A DNA stretch of 64,000 nucleotides, taken from NCBI RefSeq assembly GCF_030159595.1, contig NZ_BSKJ01000001.1, positions 496,001 through 560,000 on the forward strand, in the 5' to 3' direction. Each line of letters begins with the position of its first letter. Position 1 is the stretch's first letter. The stretch is from Pseudomonas putida (lineage in GTDB: Bacteria > Pseudomonadota > Gammaproteobacteria > Pseudomonadales > Pseudomonadaceae). The notes under the pieces are model-generated. The model was not told where the DNA came from. It saw nothing but the letters and a program-made list of their open reading frames with translations, and did no database searches. Shown piece by piece: positions 28,677 through 38,499 of the stretch. The position numbers and the translations under genes are program-made.

Positions 28677-30299
28677 GTGAAGAACTGGACCTTGCGCCAA
28701 CGGATCCTGGCAAGTTTTGCCGTGATCATCGCCATCATGCTGCTGATGATCGTGGCCGCCTACTCGCGGTTGGTCACCATCGAAACCGCCGAAGAGGCGG
28801 TGGGGACCGACAGCATTCCCGGGGTCTATTACAGCTCGATGATCCGCAGTGCCTGGGTTGACGGCTATGTCACCAGCCAGCAACTGGTGGGCCTGTCCAA
28901 CCACCGCGAAATCACTTCGGCTGACATGGAACTGTTCAAAAGCTTCGAGGACCGCTTGAAACAGCACATGGCGAGCTACCAGAGCACCATCAAGGACGGT
29001 GACGACCAAACGCGGTTCGACAGTTTCGTCGAGCTTGAGCAGCGCTACATCAAGGTCGTTGGAGAAGTGCTGGATGCCTACCGTGGGCACAACTATGCCG
29101 AAGCTCAGCGCCTGATCGTCGAGGAACTGACCCCCGTCTGGGTGGATGGTCGCAAGCACTTGAACGAGGTTATCGAGTTCAACCGCGCTGCCGCTGACAG
29201 CGCGACCCACGAAATTGTCAGTGCGGTTAATACGGCCAAAGGCAGCATGATGATCTCGCTATTGTTGGCGATCATCGCCGCAGGCATTTGCGGCTTGTTG
29301 CTGATGCGCGCCATCACCGCCCCCATGCAGCGCATTGTCCATGCCCTCGACAAGCTGCGTTCGGGTGACCTGAGCATGCGCCTGAGCCTGGACCGCAAGG
29401 ACGAGTTCGGCGCCATCGAAAGCGGTTTCAACGAAATGGCCGAGGCGCTGGCCAACCTGGTGGCCCAGGCCCAGCGGTCGTCGGTGCAGGTAACCACTTC
29501 GGTGACTGAAATCGCCGCCACGTCCAAGCAACAGCAGGCCACCGCCACCGAAACGGCCGCCACAACCACAGAGATCGGCGCCACCTCGCGTGAAATCGCC
29601 GCCACCTCGCGTGACTTGGTGCGCACCATGACCGAAGTCACCTCGGCCGCCGACCAGGCTTCCAGCTTGGCAGGTTCCGGTCAGCAGGGCCTGGCGCGCA
29701 TGGAAGAGACCATGCACCAGGTGATGGGCGCTGCCGACCTGGTCAACGCCAAGCTCGGCATCCTCAATGAAAAGGCCAGCAACATTACCCAGATGGTGGT
29801 GACCATCGTCAAAGTCGCCGACCAGACCAACCTGCTGTCGCTCAACGCTGCCATCGAGGCGGAAAAAGCCGGCGAGTACGGCCGTGGCTTTGCCGTGGTA
29901 GCCACCGAAGTGCGCCGCCTGGCCGACCAGACCGCCGTGGCCACTTACGACATCGAGCAGATGGTGCGCGAGATCCAGTCGGCGGTGTCGGCCGGGGTCA
30001 TGGGCATGGACAAGTTTTCCGAAGAAGTACGCCGCGGCATGTTCGAGGTGCAGCAGGTGGGCGAGCAGCTCAGCCAGATCATTCACCAGGTGCAGGCCCT
30101 GGCGCCGCGTGTGCTGATGGTCAACGAAGGCATGCAGGCCCAGGCCACCGGTGCCGAGCAGATCAACCAGGCGCTGGCCCAGCTCAGCGATGCCAGCACC
30201 CAGACCGTCGAATCGCTGCGCCAGGCCAGTTTTGCCATCGATGAGCTGAGCCAGGTGGCCGCCGGCCTGCGTGGCGGCGTGTCGCGCTTCAAAGTCTGA
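28677..30299 (+). CDS. wspA: Surface-sensing methyl-accepting receptor WspA
   Basis: WspA is the membrane receptor that senses surface contact and activates WspE. The protein has 540 residues: TM1 (about 11-29), a periplasmic four-helix-type domain (30-190), TM2 (191-210), HAMP (211-263) and a coiled-coil signalling domain whose hairpin tip reads [20 protein letters not shown]. An Ala/Thr-rich stretch ([20 protein letters not shown]) lies in the methylation-helix region. The start is GTG 28677 with TGAGGG 7 bases upstream. First gene of a seven-gene operon; wspB starts 5 bp after its stop. Confidence 0.95.
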   Translation: MKNWTLRQRILASFAVIIAIMLLMIVAAYSRLVTIETAEEAVGTDSIPGVYYSSMIRSAWVDGYVTSQQLVGLSNHREITSADMELFKSFEDRLKQHMASYQSTIKDGDDQTRFDSFVELEQRYIKVVGEVLDAYRGHNYAEAQRLIVEELTPVWVDGRKHLNEVIEFNRAAADSATHEIVSAVNTAKGSMMISLLLAIIAAGICGLLLMRAITAPMQRIVHALDKLRSGDLSMRLSLDRKDEFGAIESGFNEMAEALANLVAQAQRSSVQVTTSVTEIAATSKQQQATATETAATTTEIGATSREIAATSRDLVRTMTEVTSAADQASSLAGSGQQGLARMEETMHQVMGAADLVNAKLGILNEKASNITQMVVTIVKVADQTNLLSLNAAIEAEKAGEYGRGFAVVATEVRRLADQTAVATYDIEQMVREIQSAVSAGVMGMDKFSEEVRRGMFEVQQVGEQLSQIIHQVQALAPRVLMVNEGMQAQATGAEQINQALAQLSDASTQTVESLRQASFAIDELSQVAAGLRGGVSRFKV

Positions 30300-30304
30300 C
30301 CGCG

Positions 30305-30811
30305 ATGAACGACTTGCAACCGCGCGCTGCGCGGGCGGACAACGCCAAAGGGGCGCTGTACCTGCAGTTTCGTATCCGGGAGCAGCGCTTTGCCCTGAGC
30401 GTGCACGAGGTGATCGAGGTGTTGCCGCGCCAGCCGCTGAAACCGATAGCCCAGGCACCGACCTGGGTCGCGGGCATCCTTTCCCATCGTGGGCAACTGG
30501 TACCGGTGATCGACCTTGCTGCGCTGAGTTTTGGCCAGCCAGCGGCGCACCGCACCAGCACCCGCCTGGTGTTGGTGCATTATCGTGATGGCCTGCAGCT
30601 TGGCCTGATCCTGGAGCAGGCCACCGAGACGTTGCGCTGCCGCCCCGACGAGTTCCAGCCCTATGGCGTGGACAGCGGTGAAGCCCCGTACCTGGGACCT
30701 GTACGCCAGGATGACCAAGGCCTGCTGCAGCGCATCGAAGTCAACGATCTGCTGCCCGATGCCGTGCACCAGCTGTTGTATACGGATGAGCCAACAGGGA
30801 TGCCGACATGA
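30305..30811 (+). CDS. wspB: CheW-like adaptor WspB
   Basis: A 168-residue CheW-domain adaptor that couples WspA to the WspE kinase. It shows the CheW pattern YLQFRIREQRFALSVHEVIE and a GILSHRGQLVPVIDLAAL segment, the receptor/kinase-binding subdomain pair. It overlaps wspC by 4 bases (ATGA). WspD is the second, divergent CheW of the same operon. Confidence 0.94.
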   Translation: MNDLQPRAARADNAKGALYLQFRIREQRFALSVHEVIEVLPRQPLKPIAQAPTWVAGILSHRGQLVPVIDLAALSFGQPAAHRTSTRLVLVHYRDGLQLGLILEQATETLRCRPDEFQPYGVDSGEAPYLGPVRQDDQGLLQRIEVNDLLPDAVHQLLYTDEPTGMPT

Positions 30812-32082
30812 ACGAACAGCGTTTCTTCCGCTTCTTGCGCGAGCGCATCGGCCTGGACGTTGAATCGGTGGGCGCGCCCATGGTCGAGCGCGCGCTGCGT
30901 CAGCGTTGCGTGGCCGTAAGCGCCATCGACCTCGACGATTACTGGCTGCGCCTGCAGCAGTCGGCCGATGAGCAACAGGCGTTGATCGAAGCGGTGATCG
31001 TCCCGGAAACCTGGTTCTTCCGTTACCCGGAATCCTTCACCGCCCTGGCCAGCCTGGCACACAAGCGTCTGGCCGAGCTGGCCGGGGCACGGCCACTGCG
31101 CCTGCTCAGCCTGCCATGCTCGACGGGTGAGGAACCCTATTCGCTGGCCATGGCCTTGCTCGATGCCGGTATCGCGCCGGGGGCGTTCCTGATCGATGGT
31201 ATGGACATCAGCCCCAATTCGGTGGCCAAGGCCGGGCAGGCCGAGTATGGACGCAATGCCTTCCGTGGCAGCGACCTGGGTTTTCGCGAGCGCTACTTCG
31301 TTGCCCTCGACGAAGGTCACCGCCTGCATGAACGGGTGCAGCAGCAAGTGAGCCTGCAAGTGGGCAACGTGCTCGACCCGGCGTTGGCCAGCCGCGACGG
31401 CCTGTATGACTTCGTGTTTTGCCGCAACCTGTTGATCTACTTTGATGTGCCGACCCAGCAGCGTGTATTCGAAGTGCTCAAGCGCCTGCTGCATCCGCAG
31501 GGTGTGCTGTTTATCGGCCCGGCCGAGGGCAGCTTGCTGGCGCGGTTGGGCATGCGCCCGCTGGGGATTCCCCAATCATTCGCCTATGTGCGCCATGAGG
31601 CTGGTAGCGCCCCGTTGGCAATGGCTCCGGCGCAACCCGCGCGGCGTACCTTGCCGCCGCTGGCCACTGCGGGGTATGTGCCACCCGGCGCCCCCCCGCC
31701 GCGTCCGCTGCGTGTGCTGCCGTTGGCGGCCAAGCCAGCGCCGGCGCGCGAGCACGCGCGCGACGACGCAAGTGAGTTGCTGGCCAGCATCGCCCGGCTT
31801 GCCAATGCTGGCGCCAGCGAGCAGGCGCGTGCCGAATGCCAGCGCTACCTGGGCCAGTACGCGCCGTCGGCACAGGTTTACTACTGGCTGGGGTTGCTCA
31901 GTGATACCGACGGCGATGCGCAACAGGCACTGACCCACTACCGCAAGGCGCTGTACCTTGAGCCACAACACCCTGAGGCGCTGGTGCACCTGGCGGCCTT
32001 GCTGGCGGCCCAGGGCGACCAGGCCGGTGCCCGACGCCTGCAGGAGCGTGCAGCGCGGGTTGGCCGGGAGCCTGAACGATGA
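30808..32082 (+). CDS. wspC: CheR-type methyltransferase with TPR, WspC
   Basis: WspC methylates WspA glutamates with SAM and opposes WspF. The protein has 424 residues: a CheR N-terminal helical domain (1-70), a SAM-binding Rossmann domain with LLSLPCSTGEEPYSLAMALL (about 95-114) and FVFCRNLLIYFD, a Pro/Ala-rich linker (about 270-310) and C-terminal TPR-like helices (about 335-415; ALTHYRKALYLEPQHPEALV). The TPR part is typical of WspC and not of ordinary CheR. It overlaps wspB and wspD by 4 bases each. Confidence 0.95.
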   Translation: MNEQRFFRFLRERIGLDVESVGAPMVERALRQRCVAVSAIDLDDYWLRLQQSADEQQALIEAVIVPETWFFRYPESFTALASLAHKRLAELAGARPLRLLSLPCSTGEEPYSLAMALLDAGIAPGAFLIDGMDISPNSVAKAGQAEYGRNAFRGSDLGFRERYFVALDEGHRLHERVQQQVSLQVGNVLDPALASRDGLYDFVFCRNLLIYFDVPTQQRVFEVLKRLLHPQGVLFIGPAEGSLLARLGMRPLGIPQSFAYVRHEAGSAPLAMAPAQPARRTLPPLATAGYVPPGAPPPRPLRVLPLAAKPAPAREHARDDASELLASIARLANAGASEQARAECQRYLGQYAPSAQVYYWLGLLSDTDGDAQQALTHYRKALYLEPQHPEALVHLAALLAAQGDQAGARRLQERAARVGREPER

Positions 32083-32744
32083 AGGGTGAAACTGCGATGC
32101 AGCTACTCGCCGAAGACGACGCGCACATCGACGATTGCTGGAACCGCATGGGTGTGCACGGCGACAAGCAATGCCCACTGCTGGCGCGTCATGTTCACTG
32201 CCGCAATTGCGACGTGTATGCGGCTGCGGCCACACGCCTGCTTGACCGCTACGCGCTGATGCAGGACCACCAGGCAGCAGCGGCGCAGCCGGTCGAGGAA
32301 AACACCGGTCGTTCCATGCTGTTGTTCCGTCTGGGCGAGGAGTGGTTGGCGCTGGCCACCGCCAGCCTGGCCGAAATCGCCCCGTTGCAGGCTGTGCATT
32401 CGCTGCCGCACCAGCGCTCGCGGGTGTTGCAGGGTGTTGCCAATGTTCGCGGAGCATTGGTGCCGTGCCTGTCACTGGCCGATTTGCTGGGGGTACAAGC
32501 CGGCACCGCCGAGCAACGTAGCGGCAGGGCGATGCCACGCATGCTGATTCTGGCTGCCGAAGGTGGCCCTGTGGTAATGGCCGTAGAGGAAATTGACGGT
32601 ATTCACCGGCTCGACCCGCTGCTGCTGGGCAGTGGCCAGGACGCCACGCGCTTCACTGCCGCAGTGCTGCAGTGGCGCGGCCGTAGCGTGCGAGTGCTGG
32701 ACGATCAACACTTACTGTCTGCCGTGCAGCGGAGCCTGTCATGA
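32079..32744 (+). CDS. wspD: CheW-like adaptor WspD
   Basis: A 221-residue protein with an N-terminal Cys-containing segment (CPLLARHVHCRNCDVYAAAA, about 35-54) followed by a CheW domain (about 85-215; SMLLFRLGEEWLALATASLA, GVANVRGALVPCLSLADLLG). It is the second adaptor of the Wsp complex. The C-x9-C-x2-C arrangement at residues 35-47 is a WspD-specific extension absent from WspB. It overlaps wspC and wspE by 4 bases each. Confidence 0.94.
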   Translation: MKGETAMQLLAEDDAHIDDCWNRMGVHGDKQCPLLARHVHCRNCDVYAAAATRLLDRYALMQDHQAAAAQPVEENTGRSMLLFRLGEEWLALATASLAEIAPLQAVHSLPHQRSRVLQGVANVRGALVPCLSLADLLGVQAGTAEQRSGRAMPRMLILAAEGGPVVMAVEEIDGIHRLDPLLLGSGQDATRFTAAVLQWRGRSVRVLDDQHLLSAVQRSLS

Positions 32745-35044
32745 CCCCAGAGCAAATGCGCGACGCATCGTTGCTCGAACTGTTCAGCCTGGAGGCCGAG
32801 GCGCAGACCCAGGTGCTCAGCGCCGGCCTGATGGCACTGGAGCGCAACCCCACTCAGGCCGACCAGCTTGAGGCCTGCATGCGCGCCGCCCACTCGCTGA
32901 AGGGGGCCGCGCGTATTGTCGGGGTGGATGCTGGCGTGAGTGTCGCCCACGTCATGGAGGATTGCCTGGTCGCGGCCCAGGAAGGCCGCTTGCGGTTGAG
33001 CGCCGAGCATATCGACGCACTGTTGCAGGGGACTGACTTGCTGATGCGCATCGCCACACCAGGCGATGCCGTGGCGCAGGCGACCTTGCCGGTATTTCTT
33101 GCGCAAATGGCCAGCTTGCTCGACCCAGGCGCTGCGACCGTGGCTGCGGTTCCGCTGGCTGCCCCCCTGCAAGCGCAACCGCAGGTGGCAACCTTGCCGT
33201 CCGAACCGCTGGTATTGCCAGTCGACCCGGCTGAACCCGAGCCGGAGCCCGAGCCTGTCCTGCGGCGCAAGCCTGGCAAGCGCGTTGGCGAAGGTGCTGA
33301 GCGGGTCCTGCGTGTCACCGCCGACCGCCTTAACAGCCTGCTCGACCTGTCCAGCAAGTCGCTCGTGGAAACCCAGCGGCTCAAGCCGTACCTGGCCACC
33401 CTGCAGCGCCTCAAGCGCATGCACGGCCAGGGCATGCAGGCGCTCGACGGCCTGCGCATGCAACTGGAGGACAGTGGCCAAAGCAACGAGGTGCTCGAAG
33501 CCTTGGCGCAAACCCAGCGGCTGCTGGCGGAAACCCAGCAAATCCTGCAGCAGCAGGCGGCCGATCTGGACGAGTTCGGCTGGCAGGCCAGCCAGCGTGC
33601 GCAGTTGCTGTATGACACAGCCCTGGCCTGCCGGATGCGCCCGTTCGCCGACGTGCTGACCGGGCAAAGCCGTATGGTGCGTGACCTTGGGCGCTCGCTG
33701 GGCAAACCGGTGCGATTGGTGGTGGACGGCGAGAAGACCCAGGTCGACCGCGATGTGCTGGAAAAGCTCGAAGCGCCGCTGACCCACCTGTTACGCAATG
33801 CCGTCGACCACGGCATCGAGCTGCCAGAAAGGCGGCTGCTGGCCGGCAAGCCAGGCGAGGGTGTGATCCGCCTGCGCGCTTCACACCAGGCCGGCATGCT
33901 CAGCCTTGAGTTGATCGACGATGGTGCCGGCATCGACCTGGAGCGCCTGCGCAGCAGCATCGTCGAACGCGCCCTGTCACCTGCCGACACGGTGGCACGG
34001 ATGAGCGATGCGGAGTTGCTGACGTTTCTGTTCCTGCCCGGTTTCAGCTTGCGTGACAAGGTCACCGAAGTGTCCGGGCGCGGCGTGGGGCTGGATGCGG
34101 TGCAGCACATGGTTCGCGAACTGCGCGGCTCGATCGAGCTGACGCAGGTGGCGGGGCAGGGCTGTCGCTTCCATTTGCAGGTGCCGCTGACCCTGTCGGT
34201 GGTGCGTAGCCTGGTGGTCGAGGTGGGCGGTGAAGCATACGCCTTCCCGCTGGCCCATATCGAACGCACGCTGGAAGTGACCGCTGAACAGATCGTTCAG
34301 ATCGAAGGGCGTCAGCACTTCTGGCACGAAGGCCGGCATATTGGCTTGGTGGCGGCCAGCCAGTTGCTCAACCGCCCAGCCGGGCAAAGTGACGAAGCCA
34401 GCCTGCGGGTGGTGGTAATCCGTGAGCGCGAGCAACTCTACGGTGTGGCCGTGGAGCGCCTGGTGGGCGAGCGTGTGTTGGTGGTGATGCCACTCGACCC
34501 CCGGCTGGGCAAGGTGCAGGACATTTCCTCCGGCGCCTTGCTTGATGATGGCTCGGTGGTACTGATCGTCGATGTCGAAGACTTGCTGCGCTCGGTGGAA
34601 AAACTGCTCAGTACCGGCAGCCTGGAGCGCATCGAGCGCGGCAGCAGTGGCGTTCGTGGCGTGGCGCGCAAGCGCGTACTGGTAGTCGATGACTCGCTGA
34701 CCGTGCGCGAGCTGCAACGCAAACTGCTGGGCAACCGTGGCTACGACGTGGCGGTGGCCGTAGACGGGATGGACGGCTGGAATGCCCTGCGCGGCGAGGA
34801 CTTCGACTTGCTGATCACCGACATCGACATGCCGCGCATGGACGGTATCGAACTGGTTACCCTGGTGCGCCGCGATCAGCGCCTGCAATCGCTGCCCGTG
34901 ATGGTGGTGTCCTATAAAGACCGTGAGGAGGACCGACGGCGTGGCCTGGATGCTGGCGCCGACTACTATTTGGCGAAAGCCAGTTTCCACGACGATGCGT
35001 TGCTGGAGGCTGTGGTCGAGCTGATCGGAGGTGCTCAAGGATGA
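32741..35044 (+). CDS. wspE: Hybrid CheA-type histidine kinase WspE
   Basis: WspE autophosphorylates and passes phosphate to WspR and WspF. The protein has 767 residues: HPt domain with H51 (AAHSLKGAARIVG), Ala/Pro/Glu linker (about 140-185), dimerisation helices, CheA-type ATPase (HLLRNAVDHGIELPERR, DDGAGIDLERLR, GRGVGLDAVQHMVRELRGSI), CheW-like regulatory domain (about 485-630) and a C-terminal receiver with D694 (LLITDIDMPRMDG). All phosphotransfer residues are present. It overlaps wspD and wspF by 4 bases each. Confidence 0.96.
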   Translation: MTPEQMRDASLLELFSLEAEAQTQVLSAGLMALERNPTQADQLEACMRAAHSLKGAARIVGVDAGVSVAHVMEDCLVAAQEGRLRLSAEHIDALLQGTDLLMRIATPGDAVAQATLPVFLAQMASLLDPGAATVAAVPLAAPLQAQPQVATLPSEPLVLPVDPAEPEPEPEPVLRRKPGKRVGEGAERVLRVTADRLNSLLDLSSKSLVETQRLKPYLATLQRLKRMHGQGMQALDGLRMQLEDSGQSNEVLEALAQTQRLLAETQQILQQQAADLDEFGWQASQRAQLLYDTALACRMRPFADVLTGQSRMVRDLGRSLGKPVRLVVDGEKTQVDRDVLEKLEAPLTHLLRNAVDHGIELPERRLLAGKPGEGVIRLRASHQAGMLSLELIDDGAGIDLERLRSSIVERALSPADTVARMSDAELLTFLFLPGFSLRDKVTEVSGRGVGLDAVQHMVRELRGSIELTQVAGQGCRFHLQVPLTLSVVRSLVVEVGGEAYAFPLAHIERTLEVTAEQIVQIEGRQHFWHEGRHIGLVAASQLLNRPAGQSDEASLRVVVIREREQLYGVAVERLVGERVLVVMPLDPRLGKVQDISSGALLDDGSVVLIVDVEDLLRSVEKLLSTGSLERIERGSSGVRGVARKRVLVVDDSLTVRELQRKLLGNRGYDVAVAVDGMDGWNALRGEDFDLLITDIDMPRMDGIELVTLVRRDQRLQSLPVMVVSYKDREEDRRRGLDAGADYYLAKASFHDDALLEAVVELIGGAQG

Positions 35045-36054
35045 AGATCGCCATCGTCAATGACATGCCCATGGCCGTAGAGGCACTACGCCGGGCAGTT
35101 GCCTTGGAGCCTGCGCATCAGGTGGTGTGGGTGGCCAGCAATGGCGCCGAGGCGGTGCAGCGCTGCACCGAACAGTTGCCGGACCTGATCCTGATGGACC
35201 TGATCATGCCGGTAATGGACGGTGTGGAGGCTACCCGGCGGATCATGGCTGAAACCCCGTGTGCCATCGTCATCGTCACGGTCGACCGCAAGCAGAACGT
35301 ACATCGGGTGTTCGAGGCCATGGGCCACGGCGCCCTCGACGTGGTCGACACCCCGGCGCTGGGTGCTGGCGATGCGCGCGAAGCGGCGGCGCCGTTGCTG
35401 CGCAAAATTCTCAATATCGGCTGGCTGATCGGCCAGCAGCGTGCCCCGGCGACGCGCCAGGTAGCCGCGCCGCTGCGCGAGGCTTCGCAGCGCCGTGGGC
35501 TGGTGGCGATCGGCTCGTCGGCAGGTGGCCCGGCAGCGCTTGAAGTGTTGCTCAAGGGCCTGCCGGTTGCGTTTCCGGCGGCCATCGTGCTGGTCCAGCA
35601 TGTGGACCAGGTGTTTGCCGCCGGCATGGCCGAATGGCTCAGCAGTGCTGCCGGCCTGCCGGTGCGGCTGGCGCGTGAAGGCGAACCGCCGCAGCCCGGC
35701 CAAGTGCTGCTGGCGGGTACCAATCACCACATTCGGCTGCTACAGAACGGCCAACTGGCCTACACTGCCGAACCTGTCAATGAAATCTACCGGCCCTCGA
35801 TCGACGTGTTCTTCGAGAGCGTGGCACGTTACTGGAATGGCGATGCGGTGGGCGTGCTGCTTACCGGCATGGGGCGCGACGGTGCCCAGGGCCTGAAGCT
35901 GATGCGTCAGCAGGGTTTTCTGACCATTGCCCAGGACCAGGCCAGCAGCGCGGTGTACGGCATGCCCAAGGCCGCTGCAGCAATCGATGCCGCAGTGGAA
36001 ATCCGCCCGCTGGAACGCATAGCCGGGCGCTTGATGGAATTTTTCGCAAAATGA
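35041..36054 (+). CDS. wspF: CheB-type methylesterase WspF
   Basis: WspF removes methyl groups from WspA and resets the system; loss of WspF in Pseudomonas locks WspR on and gives wrinkly, biofilm-forming variants (established knowledge). The protein has 337 residues: receiver with D53 (LILMDLIMPVMDG), linker, and a methylesterase domain with the catalytic triad S160 (AIGSSAGGPAAL), H187 (VLVQHVDQV) and D280 (LLTGMGRDGAQG). All key residues are intact, so the wild-type, resettable state is predicted. wspR follows after 51 bp. Confidence 0.96.
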   Translation: MKIAIVNDMPMAVEALRRAVALEPAHQVVWVASNGAEAVQRCTEQLPDLILMDLIMPVMDGVEATRRIMAETPCAIVIVTVDRKQNVHRVFEAMGHGALDVVDTPALGAGDAREAAAPLLRKILNIGWLIGQQRAPATRQVAAPLREASQRRGLVAIGSSAGGPAALEVLLKGLPVAFPAAIVLVQHVDQVFAAGMAEWLSSAAGLPVRLAREGEPPQPGQVLLAGTNHHIRLLQNGQLAYTAEPVNEIYRPSIDVFFESVARYWNGDAVGVLLTGMGRDGAQGLKLMRQQGFLTIAQDQASSAVYGMPKAAAAIDAAVEIRPLERIAGRLMEFFAK

Positions 36055-36105
36055 CGAACTGTATTGAGTCACGCCGCCAGGCCGGTCGTGTTCGGGTGAA
36101 CTGGA

Positions 36106-37110
36106 ATGAATGATTTGCCGATCGAAGGTTTCGCCACCCCCAACGAGAACTCGGCGATGGTGCTGCTGGTCGACGACCAAGCGATGATCGGCGAGGCGGT
36201 GCGGCGTGGCCTGGCCAATGAAGACAACATCGACTTCCACTTCTGCGCCGACCCGCACCAGGCGGTGGCCCAGGCCATGCGCATCAAGCCCACGGTCATC
36301 CTCCAGGACCTGATCATGCCTGGACTGGACGGGCTTACCCTGGTGCGCGAGTACCGCAACAACCCGGCAACCCAGGACATCCCGATCATTGTCCTGTCGA
36401 CCAAGGAAGACCCGCTGGTCAAGAGTGCGGCGTTTGCCGCCGGGGCCAACGATTACCTGGTCAAGTTGCCGGACACCATCGAACTGGTGGCGCGCATTCG
36501 TTACCACTCGCGCTCCTACCTTACCCTGTTGCAGCGCGACGAGGCTTACCGCGCCCTGCGCGTCAGCCAGCAGCAGCTGCTTGATTCCAACCTGATGCTG
36601 CAGCGGCTGATGAACTCCGATGGCCTGACCGGGCTGTCCAACCGCCGCCATTTCGACGAGTACCTGGAGCTGGAATGGCGCCGGGCGATGCGTGAACAGC
36701 AGCAACTGTCGTTGCTGATGATCGACGTCGACTACTTCAAGGCCTACAACGACAGCTTTGGTCACCTGGCCGGCGACGAGGCGTTGCGTCAGGTGGCCGA
36801 GGCGATTCGTGCTTCGTGTTCGCGCCCCACCGACCTGCCGGCACGATACGGCGGCGAGGAGTTTGCCCTGGTGCTGCCCAACACTTCGCCAGGCGGAGCA
36901 CGCCTGGTGGCCGAAAAACTGCGCCAGACCGTGCTGGGCCTGGGCATCCCGCACACCGCCCCGGTGGCCGATGCACGCTTGACCGTAAGTATTGGCCTGG
37001 CCACCCAGACCCCGGCCGTCGGCAGCCATTGCCGGCAGTTGATCTCGGCGGCGGACAAAGGCCTGTACCAGGCCAAGAACAGCGGGCGTAATCAGGTGGG
37101 TATAGCTTGA
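36106..37110 (+). CDS. wspR: Diguanylate cyclase response regulator WspR
   Basis: WspR makes c-di-GMP from two GTP when phosphorylated. The protein has 334 residues: receiver with D68 ([13 protein letters not shown]), coiled linker, and a GGDEF domain with active site GGEEF (249-253). The inhibitory I-site R240-P-T-D243 lies exactly five residues before it, so product feedback is expected. The [19 protein letters not shown] region matches the family. Last gene of the wsp operon. Confidence 0.97.
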   Translation: MNDLPIEGFATPNENSAMVLLVDDQAMIGEAVRRGLANEDNIDFHFCADPHQAVAQAMRIKPTVILQDLIMPGLDGLTLVREYRNNPATQDIPIIVLSTKEDPLVKSAAFAAGANDYLVKLPDTIELVARIRYHSRSYLTLLQRDEAYRALRVSQQQLLDSNLMLQRLMNSDGLTGLSNRRHFDEYLELEWRRAMREQQQLSLLMIDVDYFKAYNDSFGHLAGDEALRQVAEAIRASCSRPTDLPARYGGEEFALVLPNTSPGGARLVAEKLRQTVLGLGIPHTAPVADARLTVSIGLATQTPAVGSHCRQLISAADKGLYQAKNSGRNQVGIA

Positions 37111-37135
37111 TTTAGCGAGAACAGCGCGCATTCCG

Positions 37136-37204
37136 TGTGGGAGCGGGTTCACCCGCGAAGAATGCGACGCGGTGGATGGCACCGGCTTTGCCGGTGTTCG
37201 CGGG
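37136..37204. repeat. REP element with degenerate partner
   Basis: TGTGGGAGCGGGTTCACCCG followed by CGAAGAA is a variant REP. A short inverted partner, ACCGGCTTTGCCGGTGTTCG with CGGG, follows. It lies between wspR and prfB. Confidence 0.65.
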
Positions 37205-37266
37205 TGTGTGCAGCATTCTGAATAAGCTACCGCCCGGCGGGTCTGCCGCCGTGCAGCGGACTCGGT

Positions 37267-37272
37267 TATACT
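37267..37272 (+). promoter_or_regulatory. Candidate -10 box for prfB
   Basis: TATACT, 38 bases before the prfB ATG, in a clear AT dip. The -35 is poor, so confidence is moderate at best. Confidence 0.4.
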
Positions 37273-37310
37273 CGCGGGCTTTTCACCGAATTCGCACGAG
37301 TAGCCAGCCC

Positions 37311-38406
37311 ATGGAAATCCAACCGATCCTGAACACCATCAAGGACCTCACCGAGCGTTCCCAGTCCATTCGGGGGTATCTTTGACTACGATCAAAAGCA
37401 TGACCGCCTGATCGAAGTCAACCGCGAGCTCGAAGACCCTAACGTCTGGAACAAGCCCGAGTACGCCCAGGCGTTGGGCCGCGAGCGTGCCATGCTGGCA
37501 CAGGTCGTCGATACCCTGGACAAGATGTCCGGCGGCCTGGCCGACTGCCAGGACCTGCTCGACATGGCCGTCGAGGAAAATGACGAAGGCGCCGTGAGCG
37601 ACGTCGTGACCGAGCTGCAAGGCCTGGAAGAAAGCCTGGCACAGCTTGAGTTCCGTCGCATGTTCAGCGGCGAGATGGACATGAACAACGCCTACCTGGA
37701 TATCCAGGCCGGTTCTGGTGGTACCGAAGCGCAGGACTGGGCCAACATCCTGCTGCGCATGTACCTGCGCTGGGCCGACAAGCGCGGTTTCGACGCCACC
37801 ATCATCGAGCTGTCCGAAGGTGAAGTTGCCGGCATCAAAGGCGCCACCGTGCACATCAAGGGCGAGTACGCCTTCGGCTGGCTGCGCACCGAAATCGGCG
37901 TGCACCGCCTGGTGCGCAAGAGCCCGTTCGACTCCGGTGCCCGTCGCCACACCTCGTTCTCGGCGGTGTTCGTGTCGCCCGAGATCGACGACAAGGTCGA
38001 GATCGATATCAACCCGTCCGATCTGCGCGTTGACACCTACCGCTCCTCCGGTGCCGGTGGTCAGCACGTCAACACCACCGACTCGGCCGTACGTATCACC
38101 CACGTACCGACCAACACCGTGGTGGCCTGCCAGAACGAACGCTCCCAGCACGCCAACAAAGACACCGCCATGAAAATGCTGCGGGCCAAGTTGTACGAAC
38201 TGGAAATGCAGAAGCGCAACGCTGCCTCGCAGGCGCTGGAAGACAGCAAGTCGGACATTGGCTGGGGCCACCAGATCCGTTCGTACGTGCTGGATGACTC
38301 GCGCATCAAGGACTTGCGTACTGGCGTCGAGCGCAGCGATTGCCAGAAGGTGCTGGACGGCGACCTCGACCAGTACCTGGAAGCGAGCCTCAAGCAAGGG
38401 CTGTAA
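37311..38406 (+). CDS. prfB: Peptide chain release factor 2 (programmed +1 frameshift)
   Basis: RF2 terminates translation at UGA and UAA. The coding sequence is 37311-37382 joined to 37384-38406. An in-frame TGA at 37383-37385 interrupts codon 25 and is bypassed by the slippage site at 37371. The product is 364 residues, the usual RF2 length. The stop-recognition tripeptide S-P-F (RKSPFDSG) and the catalytic GGQ ([15 protein letters not shown]) are present. RF2 levels feed back on the frameshift. lysS follows 93 bp downstream, the usual prfB-lysS pairing. Confidence 0.97.
37371..37386 (+). promoter_or_regulatory. prfB programmed frameshift signal
   Basis: CGGGGGTATCTTTGAC: the internal Shine-Dalgarno-like GGGGG (37372-37376), the slippery CTT codon (37380-37382) and the UGA stop with following C. 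A ribosome on CUU shifts +1 onto UUU when RF2 is scarce. This is the classic autoregulatory element. Confidence 0.96.
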
Positions 38407-38499
38407 GCCGCACACCACTGCCGCGATACCTGGCTACCCGCCGGTATCGCGTGCCCTGCCCGAAAGGGGCAACGAATACCTGATGGAAAGAATGACGAC

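Noticed and set aside
37137..37385. Separate 82-codon gene ending at 37385
   Set aside because: Its 3' part is the first 24 codons of prfB, ended by the programmed-frameshift UGA; the 5' part is REP sequence.
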